The notes: a model not told the origin generated them from the letters alone. Shown: positions 9,011-18,263, numbered from the stretch's first letter. The stretch is 64,000 nucleotides of DNA from JAEVLT01 sp050496765 (GCF_050496765.1 NZ_JBNWEO010000013.1:558001-622000); one strand, 5' to 3'. Translations and numbers: made by a program.

Positions 9011-10603
9011 GTGAAAATAAAATTTACTATTTTAGGATTATTTGTTCTAGTAATCCTTTCTGCCTGTTCAAATAACAAGAGCAGCAATAGCATGGGCAAT
9101 ATGGATATGGGATCTGCCGAAAAAACATCCACAACCAATTCCTCTTCTATTCAAGCAACCGATACGAAAACGCTCACAGGAAATGAATTTACCCTTGTGG
9201 CTAAAGAGGCATCGCTTGAGATCACAGACAAATTGAAAGTCGATGCGTGGACTTTTAACGGTTCCGTACCTGGTTCAGAAATTCGCGTAAAGCAAGGTAC
9301 TCCTGTTAAAATTACGTTAAAAAACGAACTGCCGGAGCCGACTTCGATTCATTGGCACGGCATCACGTTACCCAACCCAATGGACGGAATTCCTGGTGTT
9401 ACTCAAGATGCTGTTCAGCCCGGAAAGTCTTTCACTTATGAATTCACACCAACAGTACCTGGAACCTATATGTACCATACCCACCAGGACGGTGTGAAAC
9501 AGCTTGACAAAGGCCTTTACGGTGCCTTTATTGTCGAACCAGCCCAAAAGACTTACGGCAAAGATTACACCCTTATGCTGGATGAATGGATCAGCAACCC
9601 AAATGCATCCATGGAAGGGATGAATATGGGCAATACAAACAGCGGCAGCATGAGTGGAATGGCAGGCATGGACAACAATAGCAATAACAATAGCAGTCAA
9701 ACTTCCAACAACGCCAGCATGATGGCAGATAATATGAGCATGTATGATGTCTACACCATTAATGGAAAAAGCGGCAAAAGCATTCAGCCGATTAATGTGA
9801 AAAAAGGCGAAAAAGTCCGCCTGCGGTTGCTAAATATTGGCTTCCTGCCGCACAATATCCACCTGCATGGCCAAAGTTTTAAAGTAGTGGCGACAGACGG
9901 AATCGATCTAAATCAACCAAAAGAGATCAAAGACCAGTTGATCACGATTGCACCAGGCGAACGCTATGATATTGAATTTACGGCCAATAACCCAGGGAAA
10001 TGGTATTTGGAAAGCCATGATCCTGATCAAAAGGCAGCAAAAGGAATGGCAACGTATATTCAATACGATGGTGCAACCAATACGACAGATCAATCGGATA
10101 TGAATCAAAAACTGCCATTTTTTGATTTGGAAAATTATGGGATAAAGGCAAACGGACCATTTACTTTAGATCAAAAATACGATGTGGAATACACAATGAA
10201 TTTAAATACAGCAATGAATAACAATCAAATGGTTTATACCATTAATGACAAGACATTTCCAAATACGGATAATATCCAAGTGAAAAAAGGCGATACGGTC
10301 AAAGTAAAGCTTGTAAATAAATCAGGAGCCGCTAATCACCCGATGCATTTGCACGGTCACTCCTTCCAAGTGCTAAGTAAAAACGGCAAACCGGTTGAAG
10401 GATCCCCGATTAGTAAGGATACGATCAATTTAAAGCCTGGAGATGAATATGTTGTTGCCTTTAAAGCTGATAATCCCGGAAATTGGCTTTTCCATTGCCA
10501 CGATCTGCACCACGCATCTGCCGGAATGATTACCATGGTCAAATATCAAGACTATCAGACAACATATCAACCCGATCCAAATGCGAAAAACAAACCGGAA
10601 TAA
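9011..10603 (+). CDS. Lipoprotein multicopper oxidase with Met-rich insert
   Basis: Three-domain multicopper oxidase of 530 residues, anchored outside the membrane by a lipobox (LSAC, Cys19). Copper ligands are visible in order: IHWHG, YMYHTHQDG, HNIHLHG, HPMHLHGHSF and WLFHCHDLHHASAGM, giving complete type 1, 2 and 3 sites. Between domains 1 and 2 there is a Met/Asn/Ser-rich insert (MEGMNMGN to MADNMSM, about 195-245), like the methionine-rich regions thought to bind Cu(I). Likely role: oxidation of Cu(I) or Fe(II). Start GTG 9011 with AGGAGG 8 bases upstream. A Fur-like box suggests an iron link. Confidence 0.92.
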   Translation: MKIKFTILGLFVLVILSACSNNKSSNSMGNMDMGSAEKTSTTNSSSIQATDTKTLTGNEFTLVAKEASLEITDKLKVDAWTFNGSVPGSEIRVKQGTPVKITLKNELPEPTSIHWHGITLPNPMDGIPGVTQDAVQPGKSFTYEFTPTVPGTYMYHTHQDGVKQLDKGLYGAFIVEPAQKTYGKDYTLMLDEWISNPNASMEGMNMGNTNSGSMSGMAGMDNNSNNNSSQTSNNASMMADNMSMYDVYTINGKSGKSIQPINVKKGEKVRLRLLNIGFLPHNIHLHGQSFKVVATDGIDLNQPKEIKDQLITIAPGERYDIEFTANNPGKWYLESHDPDQKAAKGMATYIQYDGATNTTDQSDMNQKLPFFDLENYGIKANGPFTLDQKYDVEYTMNLNTAMNNNQMVYTINDKTFPNTDNIQVKKGDTVKVKLVNKSGAANHPMHLHGHSFQVLSKNGKPVEGSPISKDTINLKPGDEYVVAFKADNPGNWLFHCHDLHHASAGMITMVKYQDYQTTYQPDPNAKNKPE

Positions 10604-10618
10604 CAATTGCATTTTTTT

Positions 10619-10660
10619 AAAAGCTGGCTGTGGATAGACAGCCAGCATCATTTTATTTTT
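10619..10660 (+). terminator. Intrinsic terminator after first MCO
   Basis: GCTGGCTGT and ACAGCCAGC form a perfect 9-bp stem with a 6-base loop, followed by a T-rich tail. Confidence 0.85.
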
Positions 10661-10740
10661 GTGAAAAATCGGAAAAGTGCATTCCGCTCGACGAAATAAT
10701 GCAATCAAGCCATAATTAGATTGAAAAAGGAGGACGCTAC

Positions 10741-12198
10741 ATGGATAAAAAATATAGCAGAAGAAAATTCATTTCAACCTCTCTGAAAGGCGCAGCGGGA
10801 GTATTGGCTGTTTCGGTCATTCCGATCGGGATCAGCCGGTTTTTTACCAGCAATCGGACGAATCTGCCGTCCTCTGCCAATGGACGGGAAGTTGCCCTCC
10901 CCATACCGCCATTAGTGAAAAATACAAGTACGGAACCAAAAAAAGCAGAGTTTCAATTAACCGTTCAGTCAGCAACGAAAGAGTTTTTTCAACGAAAAGG
11001 CACGCCGACTTTAGGGTACAATGGCGACTTCCTCGGTCCTGTTATCCGGGTTCGAAATGGAACCGAAGTTTCGATTAAAGTAAAAAATGATTTAAATGAA
11101 GGAACAACGGTCCACTGGCACGGTCTTAAAGTAAATGGCGACCAAGATGGAGGGCCGCATCAGGAAATTCAGCCTGGCGAAACCTGGAACCCAAGATTTA
11201 CGATCAACCAGCCGGCAGCGACGCTGTGGTATCATCCACATTTGTTGCACAAAACAGGTGAACAAGTCTATAAAGGGCTTGCTGGATTATTTTATATTGA
11301 TGATGATATTTCTGACAGCCTGAATCTTCCAAATGAATATGGCGTTAACGATTTCCCTCTTGTTATTCAAGACCGCCAATTCAATTCAAATGGCACCTTT
11401 GAATATAAACTGGGCATGCAAGAAGTCATGATGGGGATTCAAGGAAATACAATTCTCGTCAATGGAGCGATCAATCCGTTCTTAAATGTTCCTCGCGGCA
11501 AAGTAAGATTCCGTATGTTAAACGGGTCAAATGCCCGGGCATACGAATTTCGATTAAGCAACAACCAGCCATTTGATCAAATTGCCAGTGACGGCGGACT
11601 GCTTCCCGCTCCCGTTTCCATGACAAAAGTCATTCTCGCTGCCGGGGAAAGAGCAGAAATGATCATAGATTTCTCATCCCTTTCGGAAGGTGATAGCCTT
11701 TATGTCATGAATCAGGATGCAAAATTGATGAAATTTGTGGTGAAAAATAAACCGCTAAAAACGGATGATCTTCCTAGTAAACTCGTCGATATTCAAAAAA
11801 TAAACGAGTCAACTGCTGTCCGGACGCGCCAATTTGTTTTTCAAGGAATGGGTTCAAATGTCAATATTAATGGCAAGCAAATGGATATGAACCGAATTGA
11901 TGAGCAGTTGAAGTTGCATGATACGGAGATTTGGGAAATTTCAAACGCAAGCGGCGGTATGATGGGCGGCGGTATGGCACATCCTTTCCATGCCCATGGC
12001 GTCCAATTCCAAATCCTTGATCGGGATGGAAACCCGCCGCCTGCCAACGAAGCGGGCTGGAAAGATACGATTCTTGTAAATCCTGGGGAAAAAGTAAGGG
12101 CCATTGCCACCTTCGATCATTCAGGCACTTTCATGTACCACTGCCATATTCTCGAACACGAAGATGCCGGCATGATGGGTCAATTTACCGTTCAATAG
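10741..12198 (+). CDS. Multicopper oxidase exported by Tat (CueO-like)
   Basis: 485-residue CueO/SufI-type MCO. The N-terminus has a twin-arginine signal (YSRRKFIST, then a hydrophobic stretch), so it should be exported folded and copper-loaded. Copper motifs are TVHWHGLKVNG, LWYHPHLLH, HPFHAHGVQF and FMYHCHILEHEDAGMMG. It is a close paralogue of the MCO at 31638, which has a Sec-type anchor instead. AAAGGAGG precedes the ATG. Probable role: periplasm-side Cu(I) oxidation, part of copper detoxification. Confidence 0.92.
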   Translation: MDKKYSRRKFISTSLKGAAGVLAVSVIPIGISRFFTSNRTNLPSSANGREVALPIPPLVKNTSTEPKKAEFQLTVQSATKEFFQRKGTPTLGYNGDFLGPVIRVRNGTEVSIKVKNDLNEGTTVHWHGLKVNGDQDGGPHQEIQPGETWNPRFTINQPAATLWYHPHLLHKTGEQVYKGLAGLFYIDDDISDSLNLPNEYGVNDFPLVIQDRQFNSNGTFEYKLGMQEVMMGIQGNTILVNGAINPFLNVPRGKVRFRMLNGSNARAYEFRLSNNQPFDQIASDGGLLPAPVSMTKVILAAGERAEMIIDFSSLSEGDSLYVMNQDAKLMKFVVKNKPLKTDDLPSKLVDIQKINESTAVRTRQFVFQGMGSNVNINGKQMDMNRIDEQLKLHDTEIWEISNASGGMMGGGMAHPFHAHGVQFQILDRDGNPPPANEAGWKDTILVNPGEKVRAIATFDHSGTFMYHCHILEHEDAGMMGQFTVQ

Positions 12199-12207
12199 AA
12201 TTTCAGT

Positions 12208-12240
12208 AAAAAGCTGCTGATTGTATTCAGCAGCTTTTTT
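12208..12240 (+). terminator. Intrinsic terminator (bidirectional)
   Basis: AAAAGCTGCTGA and TCAGCAGCTTTT form a 12-bp stem ending in T6. It can serve the MCO on the plus strand and the convergent DoxX gene. Confidence 0.9.
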
Positions 12241-12259
12241 GTGATTTTGACTTTCTTTT

Positions 12260-12775
12260 TTAAACATTTTCTCCTGCTGCTGCATCCGCATTTTGCTTAA
12301 AGACGGTTTTGCGAATATAAGGAATTACCCAGCGATCCAAGCCATATCTACCTGCATTGTAGCCTGCGAAGAGAATGATTCCGCCAAGCAAAATATCTTG
12401 CGGGTTGGAAGAAACCGTCCCAGCGAACATAAACGAAAAATTCATAACAAGACCGAAAAATGCTGCTGCTGTTGTTAAACAACCAAGAATCAACCCTAAA
12501 CCGATTAGAAACTCACCAAGCGGTACAATGGTATTAAATAGATCCACATTCGGCAAGGCAAACCCTTTCAAGAAAGAAACATACCAGCCATAAAGAATAT
12601 CTCCTTCAGGGCCTTTGACTGGCTTGGCAATCGCTCCTTTTAAAAAGCCGGATGCATCGAAGCCCCCTGTTAATTTATGAAAACCGGCAGTTAGGAATGT
12701 GTACCCAAGATAAAGCCGTAAAACTACTAAAATACCTGCAGAGATTGAATTCCCTCTTAACCATTTGGCAACCAT
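12260..12775 (-). CDS. DoxX-family membrane protein
   Basis: 171-residue, four-helix membrane protein of the DoxX family (GIL..LRLYLGYTFLTAGFHKLTGG at the N-terminus, FNTIVPLGEFLIGLGLILGC in the middle). Relatives act with thiosulfate:quinone oxidoreductase or in thiol/redox complexes, but the family is broad. It is divergent from the CstR-type persulfide sensor at 13092, and the two may share a control region, which hints at a sulfur-stress role. The start is supported by AAGGGGAG upstream. Confidence 0.8.
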   Translation of the reverse strand: MVAKWLRGNSISAGILVVLRLYLGYTFLTAGFHKLTGGFDASGFLKGAIAKPVKGPEGDILYGWYVSFLKGFALPNVDLFNTIVPLGEFLIGLGLILGCLTTAAAFFGLVMNFSFMFAGTVSSNPQDILLGGIILFAGYNAGRYGLDRWVIPYIRKTVFKQNADAAAGENV

Positions 12776-13040
12776 AATGATCGCTCCCCTTTAATAATTT
12801 ATTTTTTGATTACACTTACAATATATCGTATTTCATCATTAAAATGTTGGCTATGTGAACATCTTCACAAAATGTTAATAATCTATTGACAAAATCTTGA
12901 ATACTGCAAACTAAGGAAGGCCATCCTTATTTACACCTTTATTTTTCTAAAAAAATATGCAGACTTTCGGGAGATGCTGTGACAGCTTTATGAAAACGCA
13001 AACTCCATCGATCCTGCAAACTTTCTATATAGATTCTTCA

Positions 13041-13067
13041 TATATACCCTATATAGTAGATGTATAG
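13041..13067 (+). promoter_or_regulatory. Promoter/operator candidate of cstR-like gene
   Basis: In the 316-base gap between doxX and cstR, the stretch ATATACCCTATATAG followed by GTATAGG has the C-tract and A/T composition of CsoR/CstR operators and overlaps a TATAGT-like -10. The rest of the gap shows nothing more certain. Confidence 0.35.
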
Positions 13068-13091
13068 GAAATTCAAGGAGGAGAGCCATCA

Positions 13092-13352
13092 ATGATTTAT
13101 ACAAATGATGTAAAAAGCCGGCTGAGAAAAATTGAAGGACAAATACGCGGAGTATTAAAACTAATGAATGAAAACAAAGACTGCAAGGAAGTGGTTCATC
13201 AATTAACAGCAGTAAGAAATGCTTCAGATAAAGCGCTCGCCTATATTGTTGCTGTTAATTTACAAGAATGCCTCAAGCAGAGTGAAAATTCCAATGGAAC
13301 ACAATCCAACTCGATCGATGAAGCAGTCAATTTGTTGGTTAAAAGCCGCTAA
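13092..13352 (+). CDS. cstR: CsoR-family repressor of CstR type (persulfide sensor)
   Basis: 86-residue CsoR/DUF156 protein. Cysteines fall at 31 and 60, the two positions used by CstR for per- and polysulfide sensing. The copper-ligand His and Cys arrangement of true CsoR (HxxxC in helix 2) is absent: the segment reads AYIVAVNLQEC. The copper-type CsoR in this window (17808) keeps those ligands, which makes the contrast clear. It should repress its targets until its cysteines form a polysulfide bridge. No sulfurtransferase or SQR gene is adjacent; the only likely target in reach is the divergent doxX gene. Confidence 0.78.
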   Translation: MIYTNDVKSRLRKIEGQIRGVLKLMNENKDCKEVVHQLTAVRNASDKALAYIVAVNLQECLKQSENSNGTQSNSIDEAVNLLVKSR

Positions 13353-13403
13353 AGAAGGCTGGACCCATTCAAACTGCGAATGTGTCCAATTTATTGCGAA
13401 CGG

Positions 13404-14453
13404 TTAATGAAGCTGTTCGATTTTTTCTTTTGCTAAAATGTAAAGCGCGCTGCCCCAGCCTAATGGTGTATTGGTGTTATACTTGCTGCTTCCGGCAAAA
13501 TACAGTTCCGGAAGGCTGCCATCTTCAAGCATCAGTTTTTCTGTTTGCTCCAAGTACTGTTTTGCTTTTGAAAAATCACCTAATTCAAGGTAGCAAAGGG
13601 CAAGCCACGGATAACCGAAGGTCCACTCCGCCTCCGTACCATAATAATAAGTCAACGTGTGGTGCCTTCCCTCAGCTTCGATTGTTGAATAATACGAATC
13701 TCCCTGGTAGCGAATAACTCCCCGTTCTCTCAGCAAATTTGTTTCGATTTGCTGCAAGACGATCCGGGCATCATCGCCAAAAAGAACACGATATGGAAAA
13801 ATGAGGCTCATTTGCGCTAAATCAACTGGACGATCGTCGCTTTCACGCGGGAAAAGCGCTGCAAGTGTTTTGTATCCATTTAAAATTAATTCGCGGGGAA
13901 CAAAAACAATATCCCTAACCGCCTCAAGTCCTGCTACACATGCTCCGACCGAACTGGAATGAACTTCGCGCCATTCTTCCCACATGCCATTATCCGGATC
14001 CTCCCAATAGTGCACACAGTTTAAGTACCACACAAGTTTTTGGATGATTTCATGATCTTTTGTGTCTCGAATAATCGACTTTCCAACCTTCTTCCCGGTG
14101 CCAATTCCCCAAAGAACGGCGCCAATCGCATCATGCTGCGCATGTCCCCAAGGTACATCCAGCTCTTTTACCTCGTGGGCAGAATACCGTGCATGGATGT
14201 ATTCCCATTGTTCCCGCGGTCTCTGCCTAGTGTGAATGTCAATTTTCCATTCATATTCTTTAAAAAGATCCAAAATGCGATGATACGTTTTTTCATAAAT
14301 GCCATCGTTTTTCGTTAAATAGGGCAAGGACATATAAAAAGAATCCCTCAACCAGACATATTCATAATCCTTTGACAAAGAAGCTAAGTACAAGCCGTTT
14401 GGCAGCCGTAACGAATCCAAAATTTGATAGCTGTTTACCAATTTTTCGCCCAT
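13404..14453 (-). CDS. GH15-like glycoside hydrolase (glucoamylase fold)
   Basis: 349-residue (alpha/alpha)6-barrel protein resembling GH15 enzymes and phosphorylase-kinase-like domains: YEYVWLRDSFYMSLPY near the N-terminus, WGHAQHDAIGAVLWG, and TLTYYYGTEAEWTFGYPWLALCYLELG near the C-terminus. There is no signal peptide, so it is cytosolic. It probably hydrolyses alpha-glucosides, but the substrate is not clear. A GTG three codons earlier is open, but AGGTGG points to the ATG at 14453. It stands alone, facing the cstR gene, with no obvious metal link. Confidence 0.72.
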   Translation of the reverse strand: MGEKLVNSYQILDSLRLPNGLYLASLSKDYEYVWLRDSFYMSLPYLTKNDGIYEKTYHRILDLFKEYEWKIDIHTRQRPREQWEYIHARYSAHEVKELDVPWGHAQHDAIGAVLWGIGTGKKVGKSIIRDTKDHEIIQKLVWYLNCVHYWEDPDNGMWEEWREVHSSSVGACVAGLEAVRDIVFVPRELILNGYKTLAALFPRESDDRPVDLAQMSLIFPYRVLFGDDARIVLQQIETNLLRERGVIRYQGDSYYSTIEAEGRHHTLTYYYGTEAEWTFGYPWLALCYLELGDFSKAKQYLEQTEKLMLEDGSLPELYFAGSSKYNTNTPLGWGSALYILAKEKIEQLH

Positions 14454-14597
14454 TTTTTCCACCTAACACTTTTTTACTCTCTTTTTTTCCAGTGTGACGG
14501 TGATTTATACATTAGAAGCGAAAAAAACCCTAGGTAACATGACATTTGTCCTCGTCATATGATACTAACGCAAAATAAAAAAACGGAGGTATCCTTA

Positions 14598-15008
14598 ATG
14601 AATCAATTTGGAATGATGCAAAATGTTTCACCAAGTTCTATGCATCAGGCGGGATCCATGCACATGGATCATTCTACTATGATGTATCCAGCAAATTTAC
14701 TTAGTACCCTTCAACAGTGTGCTGCCACATGCGACCATATGATTACTCACCTGTTGCATCACGAGGAGGTTTCGCACCGGAAACATCAACTTGAATTATT
14801 ACGGGATTGTGCTGATATTTGTCATCTAACCGCCAGTTTCATCGCTAGAAATAGTCATATCAGCCGAATGATGGCACAAATCTGTGCCCATATTTGTGAA
14901 ACATGTGGAAACGAGTGTGCGAGACACCGAGATCAACTATCACAGCATTGTGCACGGGTTTGTTTAAAATGTGCGCAGGAATGTCACCACTTTGCCATGT
15001 CTGCTTAA
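14598..15008 (+). CDS. Four-helix-bundle copper-binding protein (Csp-like, DUF326)
   Basis: 136-residue protein of the cysteine-rich four-helix type that stores Cu(I) along the core of the bundle (Csp family). Cysteines recur in helical spacing: QQCAATCDHM, LRDCADICHL, AQICAHICETCGNECARH and HCARVCLKCAQECHH. The first 35 residues are Met- and His-rich and may recruit copper. It has no signal peptide, as in cytosolic Csp3. AACGGAGG precedes the ATG at 14598. It lies convergent to csoR-copZ-copA. Confidence 0.85.
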   Translation: MNQFGMMQNVSPSSMHQAGSMHMDHSTMMYPANLLSTLQQCAATCDHMITHLLHHEEVSHRKHQLELLRDCADICHLTASFIARNSHISRMMAQICAHICETCGNECARHRDQLSQHCARVCLKCAQECHHFAMSA

Positions 15009-15012
15009 TTTT

Positions 15013-15050
15013 AAAAGGCCTCAACCTGCATGAGGTTGAAGCCCTTTTAC
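15013..15050. terminator. Bidirectional terminator between Csp-like gene and copA
   Basis: AAAAGGCCTCAACCT pairs with AGGTTGAAGCCCTTTT around a short GCATG loop. Oligo-A and oligo-T on either side suit both converging genes. Confidence 0.85.
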
Positions 15051-15063
15051 TATGAGAATCTGT

Positions 15064-17496
15064 TTAATGCACTGGCTGCCATCTGCGTAAAAATAAGGTA
15101 TTTCCTACTACCGATACAGAGCTGAACGCCATCGCCGCACCGGCAAGAACCGGATTTAGTAAACCAAAAGCGGCAACCGGAATCAGAATAATGTTATACG
15201 CAAAAGCCCAGAAAAGATTCTGGCGAATTTTCCGCATGGTTGCTTTTGAAAGCCGAAGGGTATCGACAATCCCCATTAAGTCGCCGCGCATCAACGTAAT
15301 ATCTGCTGCTTCAATTGCCACATCTGTCCCTGTTCCAATCGCAATCCCAACATCGGCTGCGGCAAGGGCAGGGGCATCATTGATACCATCGCCAACCATG
15401 GCAACGATCTTTCCTTCTTGCTTTAATTTTTCTACTTCAGCCGATTTATCTTCTGGTAAAACTTCGGCAAGAACGCGGTCAACTCCAACTTGCTTCGCAA
15501 TGGCTTCGGCAGTAAGTCGGTTATCCCCGGTAATCATGATCACTTCGATACCCAAATCCTTCATCTTTTTAATCGCTTCAGCAGATGTTTCTTTCACGGT
15601 GTCGGCAACGGCAACAATCCCCGCTAACCTTCCATCTAATGCCATCAGCATTGCCGTTTTTCCTTCGCCTTCGAGTTTTTCCATTTTGTTAAGTGCTTGT
15701 TGAATGTCGACATTGTTCTTGTTCATTAACTTTTTATTGCCAATTAGAACCATTTGCTGATCGATTTCCACTTGAATCCCATGGCCAGGGATGGCTGCAA
15801 AGTTTTTCCCATCTTGAAGCGAAAATCCCTTTTCTTTTGCACTATTGACAATCGCTTCACCAAGCGGATGCTCCGAACCTTTTTCAGCAACAGCTGCAAG
15901 TTTCAGCAATTCCTCTTCAGACTGATTCCCAAAGGAAATAATATCGGTGACTTCCGGTTCACCTTTTGTAATGGTACCCGTTTTATCCAACACAACCGTT
16001 GTCACACGCTGTGAATTTTGCAAGTGTTCCGCTCCCTTGATCAGCAAGCCGTTCTCGGCACCCTTTCCGGTACCAACCATGACTGCTGTTGGAGTTGCAA
16101 GACCTAAGGCACATGGGCAGGCAATGACAAGCACAGCGATCATGCTAACGAGTGCAGGAGTGAACCCGACAAGAAAATACGTTATCGCAAATGTAATCAC
16201 TGCAATACCAATAACAATTGGGACAAAAATTCCCGAAATTTGGTCTGCTAAATGTTGAATTGGTGCTTTCGATCCTTGGGCTTCTTCAACAAGCTTAATA
16301 ATTTGCGACAATGCCGTATCTTTGCCGACTTTCGTTGCCTTAAATTTAAAGGCTCCGTGTTTATTCATCGTTGCGCCAATGACTTGGTCACCGACTTTTT
16401 TACTAACTGGCATACTTTCACCGGTTAACATCGACTCATCCACAGATGTGCTGCCTTCCATTATTTCTCCGTCAACAGGGATTTTCTCTCCAGCCCTGAC
16501 GAAAACAATGTCATTTAATTGAACATCCTCGATTGGAATATCCATTTCAACACCGTCACGAATAACTCGAGCTGTTTTCGCTTGCAGGCCCATGAGTGCT
16601 TTGATCGCTTCAGATGTTTGCCCCTTTGCCCGTGTTTCAAGCAATTTTCCGAGGACAATCAACGTTATAACGATTGCAGCTGCTTCAAAATATAAAAATT
16701 GGCCCGTTCCCATAATGGTAACAACTAAACTGTATAAATATGCTGCAGATGTTCCAAGAACAACAAGTACAGCCATGTTTGCACTTCCGCCGCGAACAGC
16801 GTTATAGGCATCGCGATAGTAGTGTCCGCCAACGTAAAACTGGACGATGGAAGCGAGTAAAAATTGAAGCCATGGATTCATTTCAAAGAATCCTCCGCTT
16901 CCATATTCCATCAAGAAATCGGAGATCATTTGCAGCAAGAACGGAATCGACAAAATCGCTCCAACCGTAAATTTTGTTTTTTGTGTTTTGTACGCTTTCT
17001 CTCTTGCACTTTTTTCATAATCTGCATCTGCTTCGCCAATAACCTTGGCGTCATATCCGGTTTTTTTGACGGCTGCAATGATTTGATCAATATTCGTGTT
17101 TCCAGGAATATATTCAACACTTGCTTTTTCTGTTGCCAGGTTGACGATGGCTTTTGTTACACCTTCCACCTTATTCAACCCTTTTTCAACACGGGTTGCA
17201 CAGGAAGCACAAGTCATGCCTATAATATCAAGCTGGACTTTTTCTTCCTGTACCCCGTATCCGGTCTTCTTCACTTTTGCAATAATCTCATCAATTGAAA
17301 CTTCTGCAGGATTAAAGGCAACCGATGCTTTTTCTGTTGCCAGGTTGACGTTTGCTTTCTCAACTCCCGGCAGTTTCGTCAAATTTTTTTCAATTCGTGC
17401 CGCACATGCCGCGCATGTCATCCCTGTGATGTTCAAGGTAATATTTTCACCACCTGCGGCAGCTGCCTGCATTTTTGCATTTGTCTGTCCCGCCAT
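15064..17496 (-). CDS. copA: Copper-exporting P1B ATPase CopA
   Basis: 810-residue Cu(I) export ATPase. It has two N-terminal HMA domains (GMTCAACAARIEK, about 25; GMTCASCATRVEK, about 96), eight membrane helices, the ion-site motif ACPCALGLATP, phosphorylation motif DKTGTIT, the SEHPLGEA nucleotide-binding motif and GDGINDAPAL. An ATG two codons earlier exists, but AGGAGG spacing favours 17496. It is the last gene of csoR-copZ-copA, yet it has its own CsoR-type operator (17518-17534), so it can be induced separately. Confidence 0.96.
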   Translation of the reverse strand: MAGQTNAKMQAAAAGGENITLNITGMTCAACAARIEKNLTKLPGVEKANVNLATEKASVAFNPAEVSIDEIIAKVKKTGYGVQEEKVQLDIIGMTCASCATRVEKGLNKVEGVTKAIVNLATEKASVEYIPGNTNIDQIIAAVKKTGYDAKVIGEADADYEKSAREKAYKTQKTKFTVGAILSIPFLLQMISDFLMEYGSGGFFEMNPWLQFLLASIVQFYVGGHYYRDAYNAVRGGSANMAVLVVLGTSAAYLYSLVVTIMGTGQFLYFEAAAIVITLIVLGKLLETRAKGQTSEAIKALMGLQAKTARVIRDGVEMDIPIEDVQLNDIVFVRAGEKIPVDGEIMEGSTSVDESMLTGESMPVSKKVGDQVIGATMNKHGAFKFKATKVGKDTALSQIIKLVEEAQGSKAPIQHLADQISGIFVPIVIGIAVITFAITYFLVGFTPALVSMIAVLVIACPCALGLATPTAVMVGTGKGAENGLLIKGAEHLQNSQRVTTVVLDKTGTITKGEPEVTDIISFGNQSEEELLKLAAVAEKGSEHPLGEAIVNSAKEKGFSLQDGKNFAAIPGHGIQVEIDQQMVLIGNKKLMNKNNVDIQQALNKMEKLEGEGKTAMLMALDGRLAGIVAVADTVKETSAEAIKKMKDLGIEVIMITGDNRLTAEAIAKQVGVDRVLAEVLPEDKSAEVEKLKQEGKIVAMVGDGINDAPALAAADVGIAIGTGTDVAIEAADITLMRGDLMGIVDTLRLSKATMRKIRQNLFWAFAYNIILIPVAAFGLLNPVLAGAAMAFSSVSVVGNTLFLRRWQPVH

Positions 17497-17517
17497 GTTC
17501 ATTCCCTCCTAATTTTA

Positions 17518-17534
17518 ATACCTACTTGGGGTAT
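17518..17534 (-). promoter_or_regulatory. CsoR operator before copA
   Basis: ATACC-TACTTGG-GGTAT is an inverted repeat inside the classic CsoR operator form TACC(n)GGGGTA. It sits 22 bases from the copA start, between copZ and copA. Confidence 0.7.
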
Positions 17535-17585
17535 ATTTTTTTGAAAAATAGAGAGTGTGCTAAGATTAGCACTCCTCAATTTTCT

Positions 17586-17792
17586 TTATTTTACCTCATA
17601 ACCTTGATCATCAATCGTTTCTTTAATTTTTTCTACTGTCACTTCATTAGAATTGTATTCAACATCCACTGTTCCATTTTCAAGATGTACTTTTACAGTT
17701 GATACTCCTTTCAATTCACCAACGCTGCCTTCAATCGATTTTACACAATGTCCGCAAGACATGCCTTGTACATTTAGTGTGATTTTTTCCAT
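17586..17792 (-). CDS. copZ: Copper chaperone CopZ
   Basis: 68-residue single HMA-domain protein with the Cu(I) motif GMSCGHC (10-16), Lys- and Glu-rich, with a typical beta-alpha-beta-beta-alpha-beta length. It hands Cu(I) to the HMA domains or membrane entry site of CopA. It lies 15 bases after csoR and is co-transcribed. Confidence 0.95.
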   Translation of the reverse strand: MEKITLNVQGMSCGHCVKSIEGSVGELKGVSTVKVHLENGTVDVEYNSNEVTVEKIKETIDDQGYEVK

Positions 17793-17807
17793 TATAATCG
17801 TCTCCTT

Positions 17808-18149
17808 TTATTTTCTCATTAATTTATGAATGGTTAACAATAATTCATCTACTACTGCCAGATCACCATTTTGAACTTTTTCCACCACACAGTTGCGCAA
17901 ATGACCATCAAGAAGGAGTTTCGCAACACTGTTTAATGCCGCTTGAATGGCAGCGATCTGGGTAATAACATCATCACAGTAAGTATCTCTTTCAACTAAT
18001 CTTTTTATGCCCCGAACTTGACCTTCGATCCGATTTAACCGGGATACGAGGTTTTGTTTCACTTTTTCAGAATGGGTGCTTTTTTGTTCCTCTAAAAAGG
18101 AAATGCAGTTTCCATCATCAAGGTGATCATTTTGCCATTCGGATGCCAT
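17808..18149 (-). CDS. csoR: Copper-sensing repressor CsoR
   Basis: 113-residue CsoR. The Cu(I) ligands are all present: Cys in DTYCDDV, then His and Cys in LLDGHLRNCVVEKV, the trigonal C-H-C set. The N-terminal 25 residues (with a Cys and many acidic residues) are longer than the core family. AGGAGG precedes ATG 18149. It represses csoR-copZ-copA; Cu(I) binding releases DNA. Operators are visible before csoR and before copA. Confidence 0.95.
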   Translation of the reverse strand: MASEWQNDHLDDGNCISFLEEQKSTHSEKVKQNLVSRLNRIEGQVRGIKRLVERDTYCDDVITQIAAIQAALNSVAKLLLDGHLRNCVVEKVQNGDLAVVDELLLTIHKLMRK

Positions 18150-18178
18150 TTAGGTTGCCTCCTTGTGTTTATTATAGT

Positions 18179-18195
18179 ATACCCTAGTATAGTAT
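18179..18195 (-). promoter_or_regulatory. CsoR operator/promoter of csoR-copZ
   Basis: ATACCCTAGTATAGTAT, 30 bases upstream of csoR, has the left half of the CsoR palindrome with a weaker right half. It overlaps TATAAT-like -10 sequence in the gene direction. Confidence 0.5.
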
Positions 18196-18263
18196 GCAAG
18201 TAATAATGCTACTTTTTTTCGTTCTTGCACATCCACCACGATAAATTTTGACTAAACAGTGAG

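Noticed and set aside
9368..9700. Minus-strand frame of 110 codons opposite the first MCO
   Set aside because: It is a shadow of the Met/His-rich coding region, and translation shows no domain or start signal.
15191..17512. Several plus-strand frames opposite copA
   Set aside because: They are shadows of a strongly conserved P1B ATPase on the minus strand, with no ribosome sites.
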